A stretch of 64,000 nt of DNA from DASPNM01 sp035626515 (GTDB taxonomy: Bacteria > Bacteroidota > Bacteroidia > Chitinophagales > Chitinophagaceae). The notes under the pieces were generated by a model that was not told the DNA's origin, did no database searches, and saw only the letters and a program-made list of their open reading frames with translations. Location: NCBI GenBank assembly GCA_035626515.1, contig DASPNM010000035.1, positions 62,001 to 126,000 on the forward strand, read 5' to 3'. The position numbers were made by a program, and so were the translations under genes. Positions 25,249 to 34,015 of this stretch are shown piece by piece (the first letter of the stretch is position 1; every line of letters starts with the position of its first letter).

Positions 25249-26162
25249 TTCAGGTCTTTGTAAGCGGCCGCATTCGTGATGTCAAGACGCACCAGCAGAT
25301 CCTTTGCTCGGGTTTTCTGTTCGGCCGAAGCTTTGCTGAAGAGCTTTACAAACTCCGTGCTCTTTCCCTGAAAAAAGAACTGCACGATCATCGAGTTCGG
25401 ATTTTCAGTGTTGATGGTATTCAGAAAATTGAGACTGTTCAGCACCCCGTTGCGTCCTTCTTCTTCGTTTTCGAAGAAAATGTCCAGCCCGGTACGGTAA
25501 TAAGCGTACAGCACATTGTGAAAAAGCGCAAACCGGTTGTTGTTTAGGTTCTCCGCCAGCCAGTACCGGTTACGCTGGCTTTCGAAAGCCTTCCACCCGT
25601 TGATGTCGCGCGACTCCGGCGCGTTGTTTACAATGTTCCAGGCTTTTTGAAAATAGATATCTCCACTGCGAAGCGAAAATGAATTGTAATCAAAGCCCAG
25701 GATCAGGTTTACATAGTAGGCCAGCACCGCAGGCAGATTCGCTGCCAGCGGATCGGTACCCTGAACGCGGTTTTCATTGAACTCGATCGGCTGAAATTCC
25801 ACGTACCGGAACACAACGTTATCGTCCAGGTAGTTGATGATCGGGGAATCGTAGCTGGTGCTGTAGATCGGGCGCGCAGCCTGAACAGTGAGCTTGGCGC
25901 GGAAAACATTATTTCCCATGTCCTGCTCCACGTTCAAAAGGAAGTTGCACTGGATTTTCTCTCCGGGCTGGAATGCGTCACCCGTCCAACGCCGATTGTT
26001 CAGAAAATTTACAAGCGAGGTCTGGAGGGTCTGAAAGATCTTTTTGTCCACCTGCGTACTCACCTTGCTGGAAAGTACCGTCACGCGCGCCTGAATTTCC
26101 TGGCCGAAAGACAAGGCGCAAAAAGCCAGGAAACAGAGAACCAGAAATATTTTTCTACGCAT
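25245..26162 (-). CDS. DUF4835 family protein
   Basis: A 305-residue exported protein with a signal peptide (MRRKIFLVLCFLAFCALSFG). The mature part follows the DUF4835 pattern: QARVTVLSSKVSTQVDKKIF, SLVNFLNNRRWTGDAF and EKIQCNFLLNVEQ, then a helical region with YYVNLILGFDYNSF. Function is unknown; it is found almost only in Bacteroidota and usually next to coaBC, as here. Its start overlaps the end of coaBC by 8 bp and its end overlaps the DUF4296 gene by 4 bp. Confidence 0.9.
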   Translation of the reverse strand: MRRKIFLVLCFLAFCALSFGQEIQARVTVLSSKVSTQVDKKIFQTLQTSLVNFLNNRRWTGDAFQPGEKIQCNFLLNVEQDMGNNVFRAKLTVQAARPIYSTSYDSPIINYLDDNVVFRYVEFQPIEFNENRVQGTDPLAANLPAVLAYYVNLILGFDYNSFSLRSGDIYFQKAWNIVNNAPESRDINGWKAFESQRNRYWLAENLNNNRFALFHNVLYAYYRTGLDIFFENEEEGRNGVLNSLNFLNTINTENPNSMIVQFFFQGKSTEFVKLFSKASAEQKTRAKDLLVRLDITNAAAYKDLK

Positions 26163-27348
26163 AGTATTTTCTGATGATTACATTCACAATATCGCGGGCC
26201 ACCTCGGCTTTTGGTTTCGTTTCAAAGCGCAATTCCTCTCCATCACTCCCGAAAATAGTAATTCGGTTCGTATCCACGCCGAAGCCCGCGCCTTCGTCGG
26301 CAAGAGAGTTCAGAACGATCAGGTCCGCATTTTTTTCCCGCAACTTTTTCAGTGCATTCGTTCGCTCGTCGTCAGTCTCGAGCGCAAAGCCGACCAGCAC
26401 CTGTTTGTTTTTCTTTTTTGACCCCAGGCGGTGCAGGATGTCCTTCGTTCGAACCAGCTGGAGCAGGCGGCGGTTCTCTTCTTTCTTGACCTTTTGCTTC
26501 CCCGGGTTCTCAACAGCGTAATCCGCTACCGCTGCAGCCATCACGGTAATGTCGGCATTGCTGAAAACGTTTTCGCAGGCTTTCAGCATTTCCTCCGCCG
26601 TGTTCACACGCGTCACAGGCATGCCGTTGACCGAAACTCCAGAACTCACAGGACCCAGGATCAGTTGCACCTCGGCTCCGCGCGCCTGAAGCTCTTTTGC
26701 GATAGCTATCCCCATCTTCCCGGAAGAATGGTTGCCTATAAAACGGACGGGATCAATGGGCTCAAAGGTTGGCCCGGCTGTCACCAGCGCTTTTTTTCCC
26801 TCCAGCGGACGCGTCAAAAAAAAATTTTGCTCGATATACGCGAGGATTTCCTCGGGTTCAGCCATCCTGCCCTCTCCGAAAAGTCCGCTTGCAAGGTCTC
26901 CGGTCGCCACCGGCAACACCGTTTGGCCGATCGCTGAGATTCGCTGGACATTTTGCCGGGTCGCCGGGTGTCGCCACATATCTTCATCCATAGCAGGTAC
27001 GAGAAGTACCGGGCAGGTTGCCGAGAAATAAGTAGCGAGCAAAAGATTGTCGCACTGACCACCGGCCATCTTCGCAAGCGTGTTGCAGCTCAGTGGCGCC
27101 ACCAGGAACAAATCGGCCCAGCGGCCGAGCATCACATGGTTGGCCCAACTGTCTCCTTCCGCAAGTTCGCAAAGCACCGGATTCCGGGTTAGCGTCGACA
27201 GGGTAAGCGGAGAAACAAAATCCCTGGCGACCGGTGTGATTATTACCTTCACTTCCGCGCCACGTTTCACCAGCAGCCGCACAAGGTAAACTGACTTGTA
27301 CGCGGCAATGCTGCCGGTGACACCAATCAATATTTTTTTCCCTTCCAA
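26155..27348 (-). CDS. coaBC: Bifunctional phosphopantothenoylcysteine decarboxylase/synthetase CoaBC
   Basis: Makes 4'-phosphopantetheine for coenzyme A: the C-terminal CoaB half adds cysteine to phosphopantothenate and the N-terminal CoaC half, a flavoprotein, decarboxylates it. CoaC marks are GVTGSIAAYKS, the active-site histidine in NHVMLGRWADL and PAMDEDMW; CoaB marks are TAGPTFEPIDPVRFIGNHSSGKMG and AAVADY. There is no ATG at the start. TTG 27348 (or 27351) is chosen because the next upstream start, TTG 27444, would translate straight through the rpoZ terminator. The result is 397 residues, normal for the family. Confidence 0.9.
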   Translation of the reverse strand: MEGKKILIGVTGSIAAYKSVYLVRLLVKRGAEVKVIITPVARDFVSPLTLSTLTRNPVLCELAEGDSWANHVMLGRWADLFLVAPLSCNTLAKMAGGQCDNLLLATYFSATCPVLLVPAMDEDMWRHPATRQNVQRISAIGQTVLPVATGDLASGLFGEGRMAEPEEILAYIEQNFFLTRPLEGKKALVTAGPTFEPIDPVRFIGNHSSGKMGIAIAKELQARGAEVQLILGPVSSGVSVNGMPVTRVNTAEEMLKACENVFSNADITVMAAAVADYAVENPGKQKVKKEENRRLLQLVRTKDILHRLGSKKKNKQVLVGFALETDDERTNALKKLREKNADLIVLNSLADEGAGFGVDTNRITIFGSDGEELRFETKPKAEVARDIVNVIIRKYYA

Positions 27349-27356
27349 CAAACTTC

Positions 27357-27364
27357 CAAAAGTA
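27357..27364 (-). promoter_or_regulatory. Putative -7 box of coaBC
   Basis: On the minus strand TACTTTTG matches TAnnTTTG and ends 5-8 nt before the two candidate TTG starts of coaBC. With the rpoZ terminator just upstream, a separate coaBC promoter is expected here. Confidence 0.4.
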
Positions 27365-27410
27365 CCATTTCGGCCGGATAGGTGATAATGGATGACGCCC
27401 TCCTTAAAAG

Positions 27411-27435
27411 CAAAAAAGCGATGGGCCCCATCGCT
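27411..27435 (-). terminator. Rho-independent terminator after rpoZ
   Basis: On the minus strand AGCGATGG-GGC-CCATCGCT followed by a run of T. It lies 25 bp after the rpoZ stop and separates rpoZ from coaBC transcription. Confidence 0.8.
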
Positions 27436-27459
27436 GTTTTCCAATCAGTTCACTACTAA

Positions 27460-27801
27460 TTAGCTGAACAATTCATCGGATCCTTTCCGGAAATAAATCT
27501 TTTCTTCGAAAAACTCCTGCGTGGCGAGCAGCGCAGGGTTCGGCATGCGCTCATAGGCCTTCGATATCTCGATCTGCTCCTTGTTCTCGTGAATTTCTTC
27601 CAGGCTGTCCGTATGGCTCGCAAATTCCTCGAGCTTGTTGTGAAGCTCTTCTTTCAGCGCAATGTTGATCTGGTTGGCCCGCTTGCCCACAATTGCGATG
27701 GATTCGTAAATATTACCCGTCTTATTCTTGATCTCGTCAAGATTGCGGGTCTCAACGGAATTGTTGATTCCGGCGCTAAGCTGGCGTCTTAATTTGCTCA
27801 T
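27460..27801 (-). CDS. rpoZ: RNA polymerase omega subunit (Bacteroidota type)
   Basis: A 113-residue protein matching the Bacteroidota omega subunit/Rpb6 family: ETRNLDEIKNKTGNIYESIAI, VGKRANQINIALKEELHNKLEEF and the acidic ENKEQIEISKAYERMP segment. It helps assemble and stabilise RNA polymerase. Its start codon lies 26 bp inside the end of bamD, so translation of the two is probably coupled. A terminator follows 25 bp after the stop. The position between bamD and coaBC is typical for the phylum. Confidence 0.88.
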   Translation of the reverse strand: MSKLRRQLSAGINNSVETRNLDEIKNKTGNIYESIAIVGKRANQINIALKEELHNKLEEFASHTDSLEEIHENKEQIEISKAYERMPNPALLATQEFFEEKIYFRKGSDELFS

Positions 27802-28588
27802 TAGTCAGGCTTTTAATATTATTTTCGGACAAAGTTAAAAATTGTTCCACTTCGTTTTTTAAAGGGCTGTCCGGGAAACGGTCCACAAACTCGTTGCATT
27901 CCGCAACTACCTCCTCAAAGCGTTCGGCTTTCTTTTCCTCCACGCTCAGCTCGGCAAACCGGAAGTAAGACCGGATGACCATCAGCTTGTATTCGGCGGC
28001 CCGGTCAGACTCCGGGAAATTATTCAGCAGGGTCGTAAAAGCCACGCCCGCAGCCCGGAACTGCCCCATGTCATAATAAAGCTGAGCGCTTTTGAATTCC
28101 TTGGCCTCCAACTTGGCGCGGCAGATATCAATGATCTCGCCTGCCTCTTTATTTCTCGGGGAATTCGGATGCGTATTGATGAACGTCTGCATCATTCCCA
28201 TGGCCTTGATCGTGTTCGTTTGATCCAGCTCGGGCTTGGGCGACTGGCGATAGAAGCTGTAAGCCCGCATGAAATCTACTTCCTCCGCGCGCGGACTGTT
28301 CGGAAAAATTTCCAGGTAACTTTTAAAGAGGTTCTCAGCATTCATGAAATCGTTCTGGTAGTAAGCCGAGTAAGCGTATTTGTAATAGATATCTTCAAAC
28401 ACCTCGGTGGCCCGGAAATAAGGCATCACGTCCTCGTAAATTTCCTGGGCAATGGCGTACTTCTTTTTCGCATAGTACTGTTCCGCCATCCGCAGCTTGT
28501 AGGCAGGGTCCGGATTCTTAAGGATCTTGTCTATCCCGCCGCAGCCGGCAAGGACCAACATGGACAAAATGATGAGGATAACTTTCAT
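27776..28588 (-). CDS. bamD: Outer membrane assembly lipoprotein BamD
   Basis: A 270-residue lipoprotein of the BAM complex, which inserts beta-barrel proteins into the outer membrane. The start at ATG 28588 (MKVILIILSMLVLAGCGG) gives a lipobox ending at C16; a start four codons upstream is also possible. TPR-like repeats follow: YYAKKKYAIAQEIYEDVMPY, YQNDFMNAENLFKSYLEIFPNSPRAEE and FRAAGVAFTTLLNNFPESDRAAE. In a phylum with many outer-membrane barrels, including SprA and the TonB receptor in this window, BamD is presumably essential. Confidence 0.92.
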   Translation of the reverse strand: MKVILIILSMLVLAGCGGIDKILKNPDPAYKLRMAEQYYAKKKYAIAQEIYEDVMPYFRATEVFEDIYYKYAYSAYYQNDFMNAENLFKSYLEIFPNSPRAEEVDFMRAYSFYRQSPKPELDQTNTIKAMGMMQTFINTHPNSPRNKEAGEIIDICRAKLEAKEFKSAQLYYDMGQFRAAGVAFTTLLNNFPESDRAAEYKLMVIRSYFRFAELSVEEKKAERFEEVVAECNEFVDRFPDSPLKNEVEQFLTLSENNIKSLTNEQIKTPA

Positions 28589-28614
28589 ACTGAAGGGCAC
28601 CCGTGAATGGGGCG

Positions 28615-28648
28615 CAAAGTTACGCTATACCCGGCAAATCTTATTCAA
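28615..28648 (-). promoter_or_regulatory. Putative bamD promoter
   Basis: On the minus strand TTG (28648-28646), a 23-nt spacer, then TAACTTTG (28622-28615). The -7 box is about 27 nt upstream of the bamD start; the spacer is at the long end of the Bacteroidota range. Confidence 0.5.
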
Positions 28649-28704
28649 AATTACTGGGTTACCAAAAGCTGCCCGTTAAGGTTATTTTAAAGCAGTGACA
28701 AGAA

Positions 28705-28731
28705 AAAACCCCGGGACCAGCCCGGGGTTTT
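28705..28731 (-). terminator. Rho-independent terminator after the OmpA-family gene
   Basis: CCCCGGG-ACCAG-CCCGGGG flanked by A and T runs. On the minus strand the T run (TTTTTT) follows the stem, about 20 bp after the stop of the OmpA-family gene. The flanks make it potentially bidirectional, but no plus-strand gene ends here. Confidence 0.9.
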
Positions 28732-28750
28732 GTATAGCTCGCTATGAATA

Positions 28751-30451
28751 TTAGTTGCGCCGCAGGTTGGGGTGTGGTGCGGGAACCGTATTCGGACCCT
28801 CTTCGCCCTCTGCTGCTGCTCTCAAATCAACTGTATTGCAATCTCCGCCTTCCTGCCCATAAGTAAAGATGAACCGGTCGGCGCTAATACCCTCACTTTC
28901 CACCATGTAGTTGATCACGGCGTTCACATGATCCCAGCTCATCTGCTGTTCTCTCTTGTTGGAAGCGCAGTAACCAATTACTACCACGCGGCACTCCGGA
29001 TTGTTGCGCATCCGGGCAGCTACCGAAGCAAGCACCGCTTTCGCGTCGCTGCTGAGCACGTTGGATCCGGCGCGGAAGGAAATGCTTGGCAATGCCCCCA
29101 GCTTTTCAACGCAGCCGATTGTGGGCGGACGGCCAACACAGGTAGTGTCGCACGGGCACTTGCCCACACCGTCAGCGTCCACAGGCTGGCAATATGTCGG
29201 GGTGATCAGTTCTTTATCCTTGCAATCCGGAACGCCGTCGCCGTCGGTATCCTTGCTCACACCGTGGCTGTCCACCGGACAACCTGCCGGAGTCTGCTCC
29301 TGGTCAAATTGGTCGGTAATTCCGTCGCCATCGCTATCAGGAAGCACGGGCTTGGGGAGACGCATCAGTCTCGGGTTGCGAATCTCGCTGTAAGCGTAGT
29401 CCAGCGGGTTCAGCCACCAGAGCGGTTCAACCGACCGTGCACCGAGGTTAATATTCAGACCAAGGGAAAGATAGTTGTAGGAATCAAAATCGCGGGTCAG
29501 AACAGCGTCGCCCCAGGCGTGTTCCTGCCAGCGCTGCCCATCCAGAAGATCATCTTTCACGAACGTGTGGCGGTCTTCCAGCGCCAGGTTCACGCGGGTT
29601 CCAAGTTTAAACGCCAGTCCGGCGCCGACAGTACCGGAAGGCTTGAATGTTTTTCCAAAAAGTTTCGGACGGCGCGTGCCGTGGTTCTCCGCCGGCGTTT
29701 CGTAGCTCTCATCCATCATATTCTCGAGGGCATCGAGCGTATTTCCCTTCGTTTCGTACGTTCCGGGAGTGATGCTGGCGAAGTTATACTTGGTAGAGCC
29801 ATTCAATGCATTGACGCGCGTATCGTAAACCGTACCGCCAAGGCCCGCAAATCCGTAAAGAATGAATCCTGTTTTGGCTTTGTGGAACCGAATATTGTTC
29901 AGCGTGGCAACCCCCTGCAGCGACAGATCCTGAACTTTTGCTTTGTAGTTGTAGTACACCGGCTCAACCCGGTTGCTGGGACTGACCGGAGCGAGGTTTG
30001 CCGAAGAAACATATATCGCCTGCCCCGTAATTGAATTCATCGTCAGGATCGGTGCCGCGTACCCGGTACTCCTCCAGGCCGGATTCTTCGCATAGTTATT
30101 TGCCGGAAGCCAGTGCTGGCCCTTGCCAACACCATAGATGTATTCGAGACGGAGCGAGAAAATGTATCCAAAGGCTTTTCTCACATGTGCGCCAAACCCA
30201 TAACCGATTTTGTTAGGAACATCCCCACTGATATTAAAAGTTCCCGCCTTCACCCCAATTTCCCACTGGTTGCGAGGTTTCGCCGGGAAATTATAGGTGC
30301 CATTCAGGAACTCTGTATGCTGCGGCATTCGCTTCGCAGGGACAACGGAAGAGTCTTTCACATCATAGCTGGTGCCGACTCGCTGCGAAAAGGAATACGA
30401 CGCGAGCAGGCAGCATACAACGGCCAAAAGAGTGTACTTTTTGCTTGCCAT
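28751..30451 (-). CDS. OmpA-family protein with thrombospondin type 3 repeats
   Basis: A 566-residue envelope protein. A signal peptide (MASKKYTLLAVVCCLLASYS) is followed by a beta-barrel-like N-terminal part (about 45-350). Two calcium-binding thrombospondin type 3 repeats follow, DSDGDGITDQFD and DTDGDGVPDCKD, at about 365-410. A C-terminal OmpA-like peptidoglycan-binding domain (about 445-545) has ISFRAGSNVLSSDAKAVLAS, and AVINYMVESEGISADRF; the canonical core is somewhat degraded, so binding is not certain. It should anchor the outer membrane to peptidoglycan. It has its own promoter and terminator. Confidence 0.88.
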   Translation of the reverse strand: MASKKYTLLAVVCCLLASYSFSQRVGTSYDVKDSSVVPAKRMPQHTEFLNGTYNFPAKPRNQWEIGVKAGTFNISGDVPNKIGYGFGAHVRKAFGYIFSLRLEYIYGVGKGQHWLPANNYAKNPAWRSTGYAAPILTMNSITGQAIYVSSANLAPVSPSNRVEPVYYNYKAKVQDLSLQGVATLNNIRFHKAKTGFILYGFAGLGGTVYDTRVNALNGSTKYNFASITPGTYETKGNTLDALENMMDESYETPAENHGTRRPKLFGKTFKPSGTVGAGLAFKLGTRVNLALEDRHTFVKDDLLDGQRWQEHAWGDAVLTRDFDSYNYLSLGLNINLGARSVEPLWWLNPLDYAYSEIRNPRLMRLPKPVLPDSDGDGITDQFDQEQTPAGCPVDSHGVSKDTDGDGVPDCKDKELITPTYCQPVDADGVGKCPCDTTCVGRPPTIGCVEKLGALPSISFRAGSNVLSSDAKAVLASVAARMRNNPECRVVVIGYCASNKREQQMSWDHVNAVINYMVESEGISADRFIFTYGQEGGDCNTVDLRAAAEGEEGPNTVPAPHPNLRRN

Positions 30452-30492
30452 AACTAAGGATTAAGATTTGTGAACAATGTCCTAATAAAAAG

Positions 30493-30522
30493 CAAAAATA
30501 TAACTTGCACCTTAAATACCAA
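30493..30522 (-). promoter_or_regulatory. Promoter of the OmpA-family gene
   Basis: On the minus strand TTG (30522-30520), a 19-nt spacer and TATTTTTG (30500-30493): a full match to the Bacteroidota primary promoter. The inferred leader is about 35 nt. Confidence 0.7.
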
Positions 30523-30648
30523 ATTTTTGCGGAAATTATTTGACCCCCTTTCGGCACTAACTTTCAATTACTTAGTAGCGAAAATCTGGCATTTTCGTGC
30601 ACCACACTTTAGTTATTTTTTTGGGGCGTAAATTGCCCTTTTTTACCC

Positions 30649-31611
30649 ATGCAAATCCCCATCCCGCTAATAGAAAATGAACTAAAAACCTTCGAAACCC
30701 ACTTCCGAAAAGCACTCCAAAGTCCGGTTCCCATCCTCAATCGCATTACCCGCTACATCGTAAAGAGAAAAGGCAAACAGCTTCGCCCCATGTTTGTTTT
30801 GCTTTCCGCCAAGCTTTGCGGACCAGTGACGGAAAGCTCCTACCGCGCCGCTTCCCTGGTGGAATTGCTCCACACGGCAACGCTGGTTCACGACGATGTG
30901 GTGGACGATTCCATGGAACGCAGGGGTTTTTTTTCCACCTATGCCCTCTGGAAGGCCAAGGCGACCGTCCTGATCGGGGATTATCTGCTGGCACAGGGCC
31001 TTCTTTTGTCCCTCGACCACGCAGATTATGAGATCCTGCACATTCTGTCCACTGCTGTGCGCCGCATGAGCGAAGGAGAGCTGCTGCAGTTGGAGAAAGC
31101 GAGGTCCCTTAATGTTAAAGAGGAGATTTATTTTGAGATTATTCGTAACAAGACCGCATCCCTGCTTGCTTCCGCCTGTGCCGCAGGAGCCTGGTCGAGC
31201 ACGCGCGATAAAGAAATAACGGAAAAAATGCGGCAGTTTGGAGAAAAAACCGGGATCGCCTTCCAGATAAAAGACGATCTTTTCGATTATACCAGCGAGA
31301 AGATCGGCAAGCCGACGGGGAACGACATAAAGGAAAAGAAACTGACCCTTCCGCTGATATACGCGCTGAACCAGGTAGATCGCGAAACCCGACGAAAGAT
31401 GATCTACATCGTGAAGAACCAAAACCGTGATCGCCAAAAACTCGACTGGGTAATCCGGGAAGTGGAAAAATCCGGCGGTATCCGGTATGCGACGGAAAAA
31501 ATGAACGAATTCAAAACGGAATCCCTTCGTATGCTGCAGCAGTTCCCGGAAAGTCCGGTGCGGCAGGGGCTGGCAGAGCTCGTTAGTTATGTCACAGATA
31601 GAAAATATTGA
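30649..31611 (+). CDS. Polyprenyl diphosphate synthase (long-chain, octaprenyl type)
   Basis: A 320-residue trans-isoprenyl diphosphate synthase that adds isopentenyl units to an allylic diphosphate, probably making the side chain of menaquinone. The two aspartate-rich motifs are present: the first in LVHDDVVDDSMERRG (about 82-90) and the second in QIKDDLFDY (about 206-213). The conserved KRKGKQLRPMFVLLSAKL near the N-terminus and KLTLPLIYAL after the second motif are also typical. Chain length cannot be fixed by eye. With the futalosine hydrolase at the window start it fits a menaquinone-using respiratory chain. recJ follows 9 bp downstream. Confidence 0.9.
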   Translation: MQIPIPLIENELKTFETHFRKALQSPVPILNRITRYIVKRKGKQLRPMFVLLSAKLCGPVTESSYRAASLVELLHTATLVHDDVVDDSMERRGFFSTYALWKAKATVLIGDYLLAQGLLLSLDHADYEILHILSTAVRRMSEGELLQLEKARSLNVKEEIYFEIIRNKTASLLASACAAGAWSSTRDKEITEKMRQFGEKTGIAFQIKDDLFDYTSEKIGKPTGNDIKEKKLTLPLIYALNQVDRETRRKMIYIVKNQNRDRQKLDWVIREVEKSGGIRYATEKMNEFKTESLRMLQQFPESPVRQGLAELVSYVTDRKY

Positions 31612-31620
31612 CGCCACCGC

Positions 31621-33336
31621 ATGAACAAGCGATGGAAAATAACTGATCCCGATGCTGCAGCGGTAACGGCGCTGCAGGAAAGCCTGCGCATCCATCCGGC
31701 GCTTTGCCGGGTGCTCGCGCAACGGGGTGTGACCACCTTCGAAGAAGCCCGCTATTTCTTTCGGCCTTCGCTCGAACAGCTCCACGATCCGTGGTTGATG
31801 AAAGACATGGAGCTGGCTGTGCACCGGATCAGGCGAGCCGTTGATTCGGGAGAAAAATTGCTCGTATTCGGCGACTACGATGTGGACGGCACCACTTCGG
31901 TAGCCTGCCTTTACCAGTTCCTGCGGCGGGTCTACGATAAGCTCGACTTTTACATTCCCCACCGTTACCGCGAAGGATACGGAGTAAGCAAAGCCGGTAT
32001 CGACTTCGCTCATGAGAATGGATTTTCGCTGATCATCTCGGTCGACTGCGGAATCAAATCGACTGAACTCGTGCGGTATGCGCGGGATCTGGGAATCGAT
32101 TTTATCGTCTGCGATCACCACCTTCCGGACGCAGAATTGCCGCCGGCTGTCGCCATCTTGAACCCGAAGCAGCACGGTTGTCAGTATCCTTACAAAGAGC
32201 TGTCCGGCTGCGGTGTCGTTTTTAAGCTCATGTCCGCACTGGCAGAGAAATGGGAGCTGCCGCGTCAGTGGGTGTTTGAGAACCTGGACCTCGTGGCTAC
32301 GGCAGTAGCTGCTGACATTGTTCCTATTACCGGCGAGAACCGCATACTTGCTTACCACGGATTGCGAAAGGCAAATGAAAATCCGAACAACGGCATCCGG
32401 GCTTTGTCGAAGCTCAGCGGGCTTCAGGAAGAATTGCACATCAATAATCTCGTATTCATGATCGCGCCGCGCGTCAATGCTGCGGGAAGAATGGATGATG
32501 CCCGGAAAGCGGTGCAGATGTTCATCGCACCTTCATATGAAGAGTCCATGCAATTCGCTGAAATGCTGCACAGCGACAACACCGACCGCAAGGAAGCCGA
32601 CATGAGCATTACCAATGAAGCGCTTTCTCTCATCCGGAGCAGGGAAGAATGGAAAGGCAGCAAGTCCACAGTAGTTTTCCAGCCACACTGGCACAAAGGC
32701 GTGGTCGGTATAGTCGCATCGAGGTTGATTGAACACTATTACCGGCCTACGATCGTGCTCACCCAGTCCGGTGAATACGTGGCAGGAAGTGCCCGCAGCG
32801 TGCCGGGGTTTAATCTTTACGAAGCGATTCACGCCTGCAAGGATCATTTGCTGGGGTACGGCGGACATTTTGCTGCTGCGGGCATGACGCTTGAAATTTC
32901 ACAGGTAGAGGCATTCCGGCAAAAATTTGAAGAAGTGGTCTCGTCCACCATCCGTCCGGATCTGCTCATCCCCGAGATTGTCATCGATGCGGAGCTGCGT
33001 CTCTCCGATATCCGGTATCCGTTTTATAACATCGTTCGCCAGATGGAACCTTTCGGTCCCGAAAACCCGCGCCCGGTTTTTGTCGCACGCGAAGTGCGCG
33101 ACACCGGGTTTTCGAAAATCGTGAAAGACCAACACCTGCGGCTTTCTGTTCGCCAGGACAATATCACGATCACCGGCATCGGTTTTTGCATGGCAGACAA
33201 ATTTTCGCTGCTGGCAGACCGGCGTCCGGTAGACGTTGTCTTTAAGCTCGATGAAAATGACTGGAACGGGCAGAAATCACTGCAGCTACGAGTGATAGAC
33301 ATTTGTGAGAGCCGGCATGAAAAAGCTTCTTCATAA
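31621..33336 (+). CDS. recJ: Single-stranded-DNA-specific exonuclease RecJ
   Basis: A 571-residue DHH-family 5'-3' single-strand DNA exonuclease used in recombination and mismatch repair. The phosphoesterase motifs are in order: VFGDYDVDGTTSVACL, SVDCGIKS, VCDHHLPD (the DHH motif) and the DHHA1-type HKGVVGIVASRL with YGGHFAAAGMT, followed by a C-terminal OB fold. The length is normal. It follows the prenyl synthase gene closely and overlaps the next gene by 20 bp, so the three are probably one operon. Confidence 0.95.
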   Translation: MNKRWKITDPDAAAVTALQESLRIHPALCRVLAQRGVTTFEEARYFFRPSLEQLHDPWLMKDMELAVHRIRRAVDSGEKLLVFGDYDVDGTTSVACLYQFLRRVYDKLDFYIPHRYREGYGVSKAGIDFAHENGFSLIISVDCGIKSTELVRYARDLGIDFIVCDHHLPDAELPPAVAILNPKQHGCQYPYKELSGCGVVFKLMSALAEKWELPRQWVFENLDLVATAVAADIVPITGENRILAYHGLRKANENPNNGIRALSKLSGLQEELHINNLVFMIAPRVNAAGRMDDARKAVQMFIAPSYEESMQFAEMLHSDNTDRKEADMSITNEALSLIRSREEWKGSKSTVVFQPHWHKGVVGIVASRLIEHYYRPTIVLTQSGEYVAGSARSVPGFNLYEAIHACKDHLLGYGGHFAAAGMTLEISQVEAFRQKFEEVVSSTIRPDLLIPEIVIDAELRLSDIRYPFYNIVRQMEPFGPENPRPVFVAREVRDTGFSKIVKDQHLRLSVRQDNITITGIGFCMADKFSLLADRRPVDVVFKLDENDWNGQKSLQLRVIDICESRHEKASS

Positions 33337-33997
33337 TCTTCATGCATTTTTTTACGTCACCTTCCATTGGAACATATGGCTCGCAGTGTTCATCTTCTGG
33401 CACGAGGCGAAACGCGGACCACGGTATCGCATCAACACCATCAGGCCGGTTGGCTTCCGCCGACTCACGATCCTGGACGGAGATATCACCAAAAGCTCTC
33501 CCTACGAAGCAGTCAGTTATTATGTGCTGGAAAATCTTTTAGAACAATTTCGCCGCTTCTCTTCCGAGAGTTGCCTCACGGACCTGGGTTGTGGAAAGGG
33601 CCGGGTGCTGGTGGCGGCAGCGCATTACGGGTTTACCCGCCTCGTAGGCGTTGAATTCGCCCGCGAACTCTGCCTGCAGGCGAAATACAACCTGCGAAAT
33701 CTCAGGAAGCGCATGCCCGCGCTGCGCAGCACGATCCACTGCATGAATGTACTTCGCTATCCGATCGACGCGCGCGAAAAGGTCTTCTTTCTATTCAATC
33801 CATTTAACGCGGAGATTCTCAAACAATTCATCTCCCGGCTGAACGCTTCTGTGTCGCGACACCCAAGGACCATTTGGTTCATCTACGCCAGCCCGGTAAA
33901 CAGACAGGTGTTGCTGGACGAAGGCTACCAGGTTATGTACCACATACGGCCCGGACGTCGCCTCGCAGGAATGATCCTGAAAAAAGAATGCGCCTGA
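33317..33997 (+). CDS. Putative class I SAM-dependent methyltransferase
   Basis: A 226-residue protein. The start at ATG 33317 (MKKLLHNLHAFFYVTFHWN) lies within the end of recJ; a GTG at 33305 would be 12 nt longer. After a hydrophobic N-terminal segment (about 10-30) the SAM-binding glycine loop is LTDLGCGKGRVLVAA, with the following acidic residue in LVGVEFAREL; the usual fourth-strand motif is represented by KVFFLFNPFN. The substrate is not recognisable. The N-terminal hydrophobic stretch suggests membrane association. Confidence 0.75.
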   Translation: MKKLLHNLHAFFYVTFHWNIWLAVFIFWHEAKRGPRYRINTIRPVGFRRLTILDGDITKSSPYEAVSYYVLENLLEQFRRFSSESCLTDLGCGKGRVLVAAAHYGFTRLVGVEFARELCLQAKYNLRNLRKRMPALRSTIHCMNVLRYPIDAREKVFFLFNPFNAEILKQFISRLNASVSRHPRTIWFIYASPVNRQVLLDEGYQVMYHIRPGRRLAGMILKKECA

Positions 33998-34000
33998 TGG

Positions 34001-34008
34001 TATCTTTA
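34001..34008 (+). promoter_or_regulatory. Putative -7 box of the first nuclease-fold gene
   Basis: TATCTTTA is one mismatch from TAnnTTTG and ends 7 nt before the ATG at 34016. No -33 TTG is clear. Confidence 0.3.
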
Positions 34009-34015
34009 CCGCGAC

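Noticed and set aside
30682..32439. Open frame of 585 codons antisense to the prenyl synthase and recJ genes
   Set aside because: It spans two well-supported genes on the other strand and shows no family motifs; a composition artefact.
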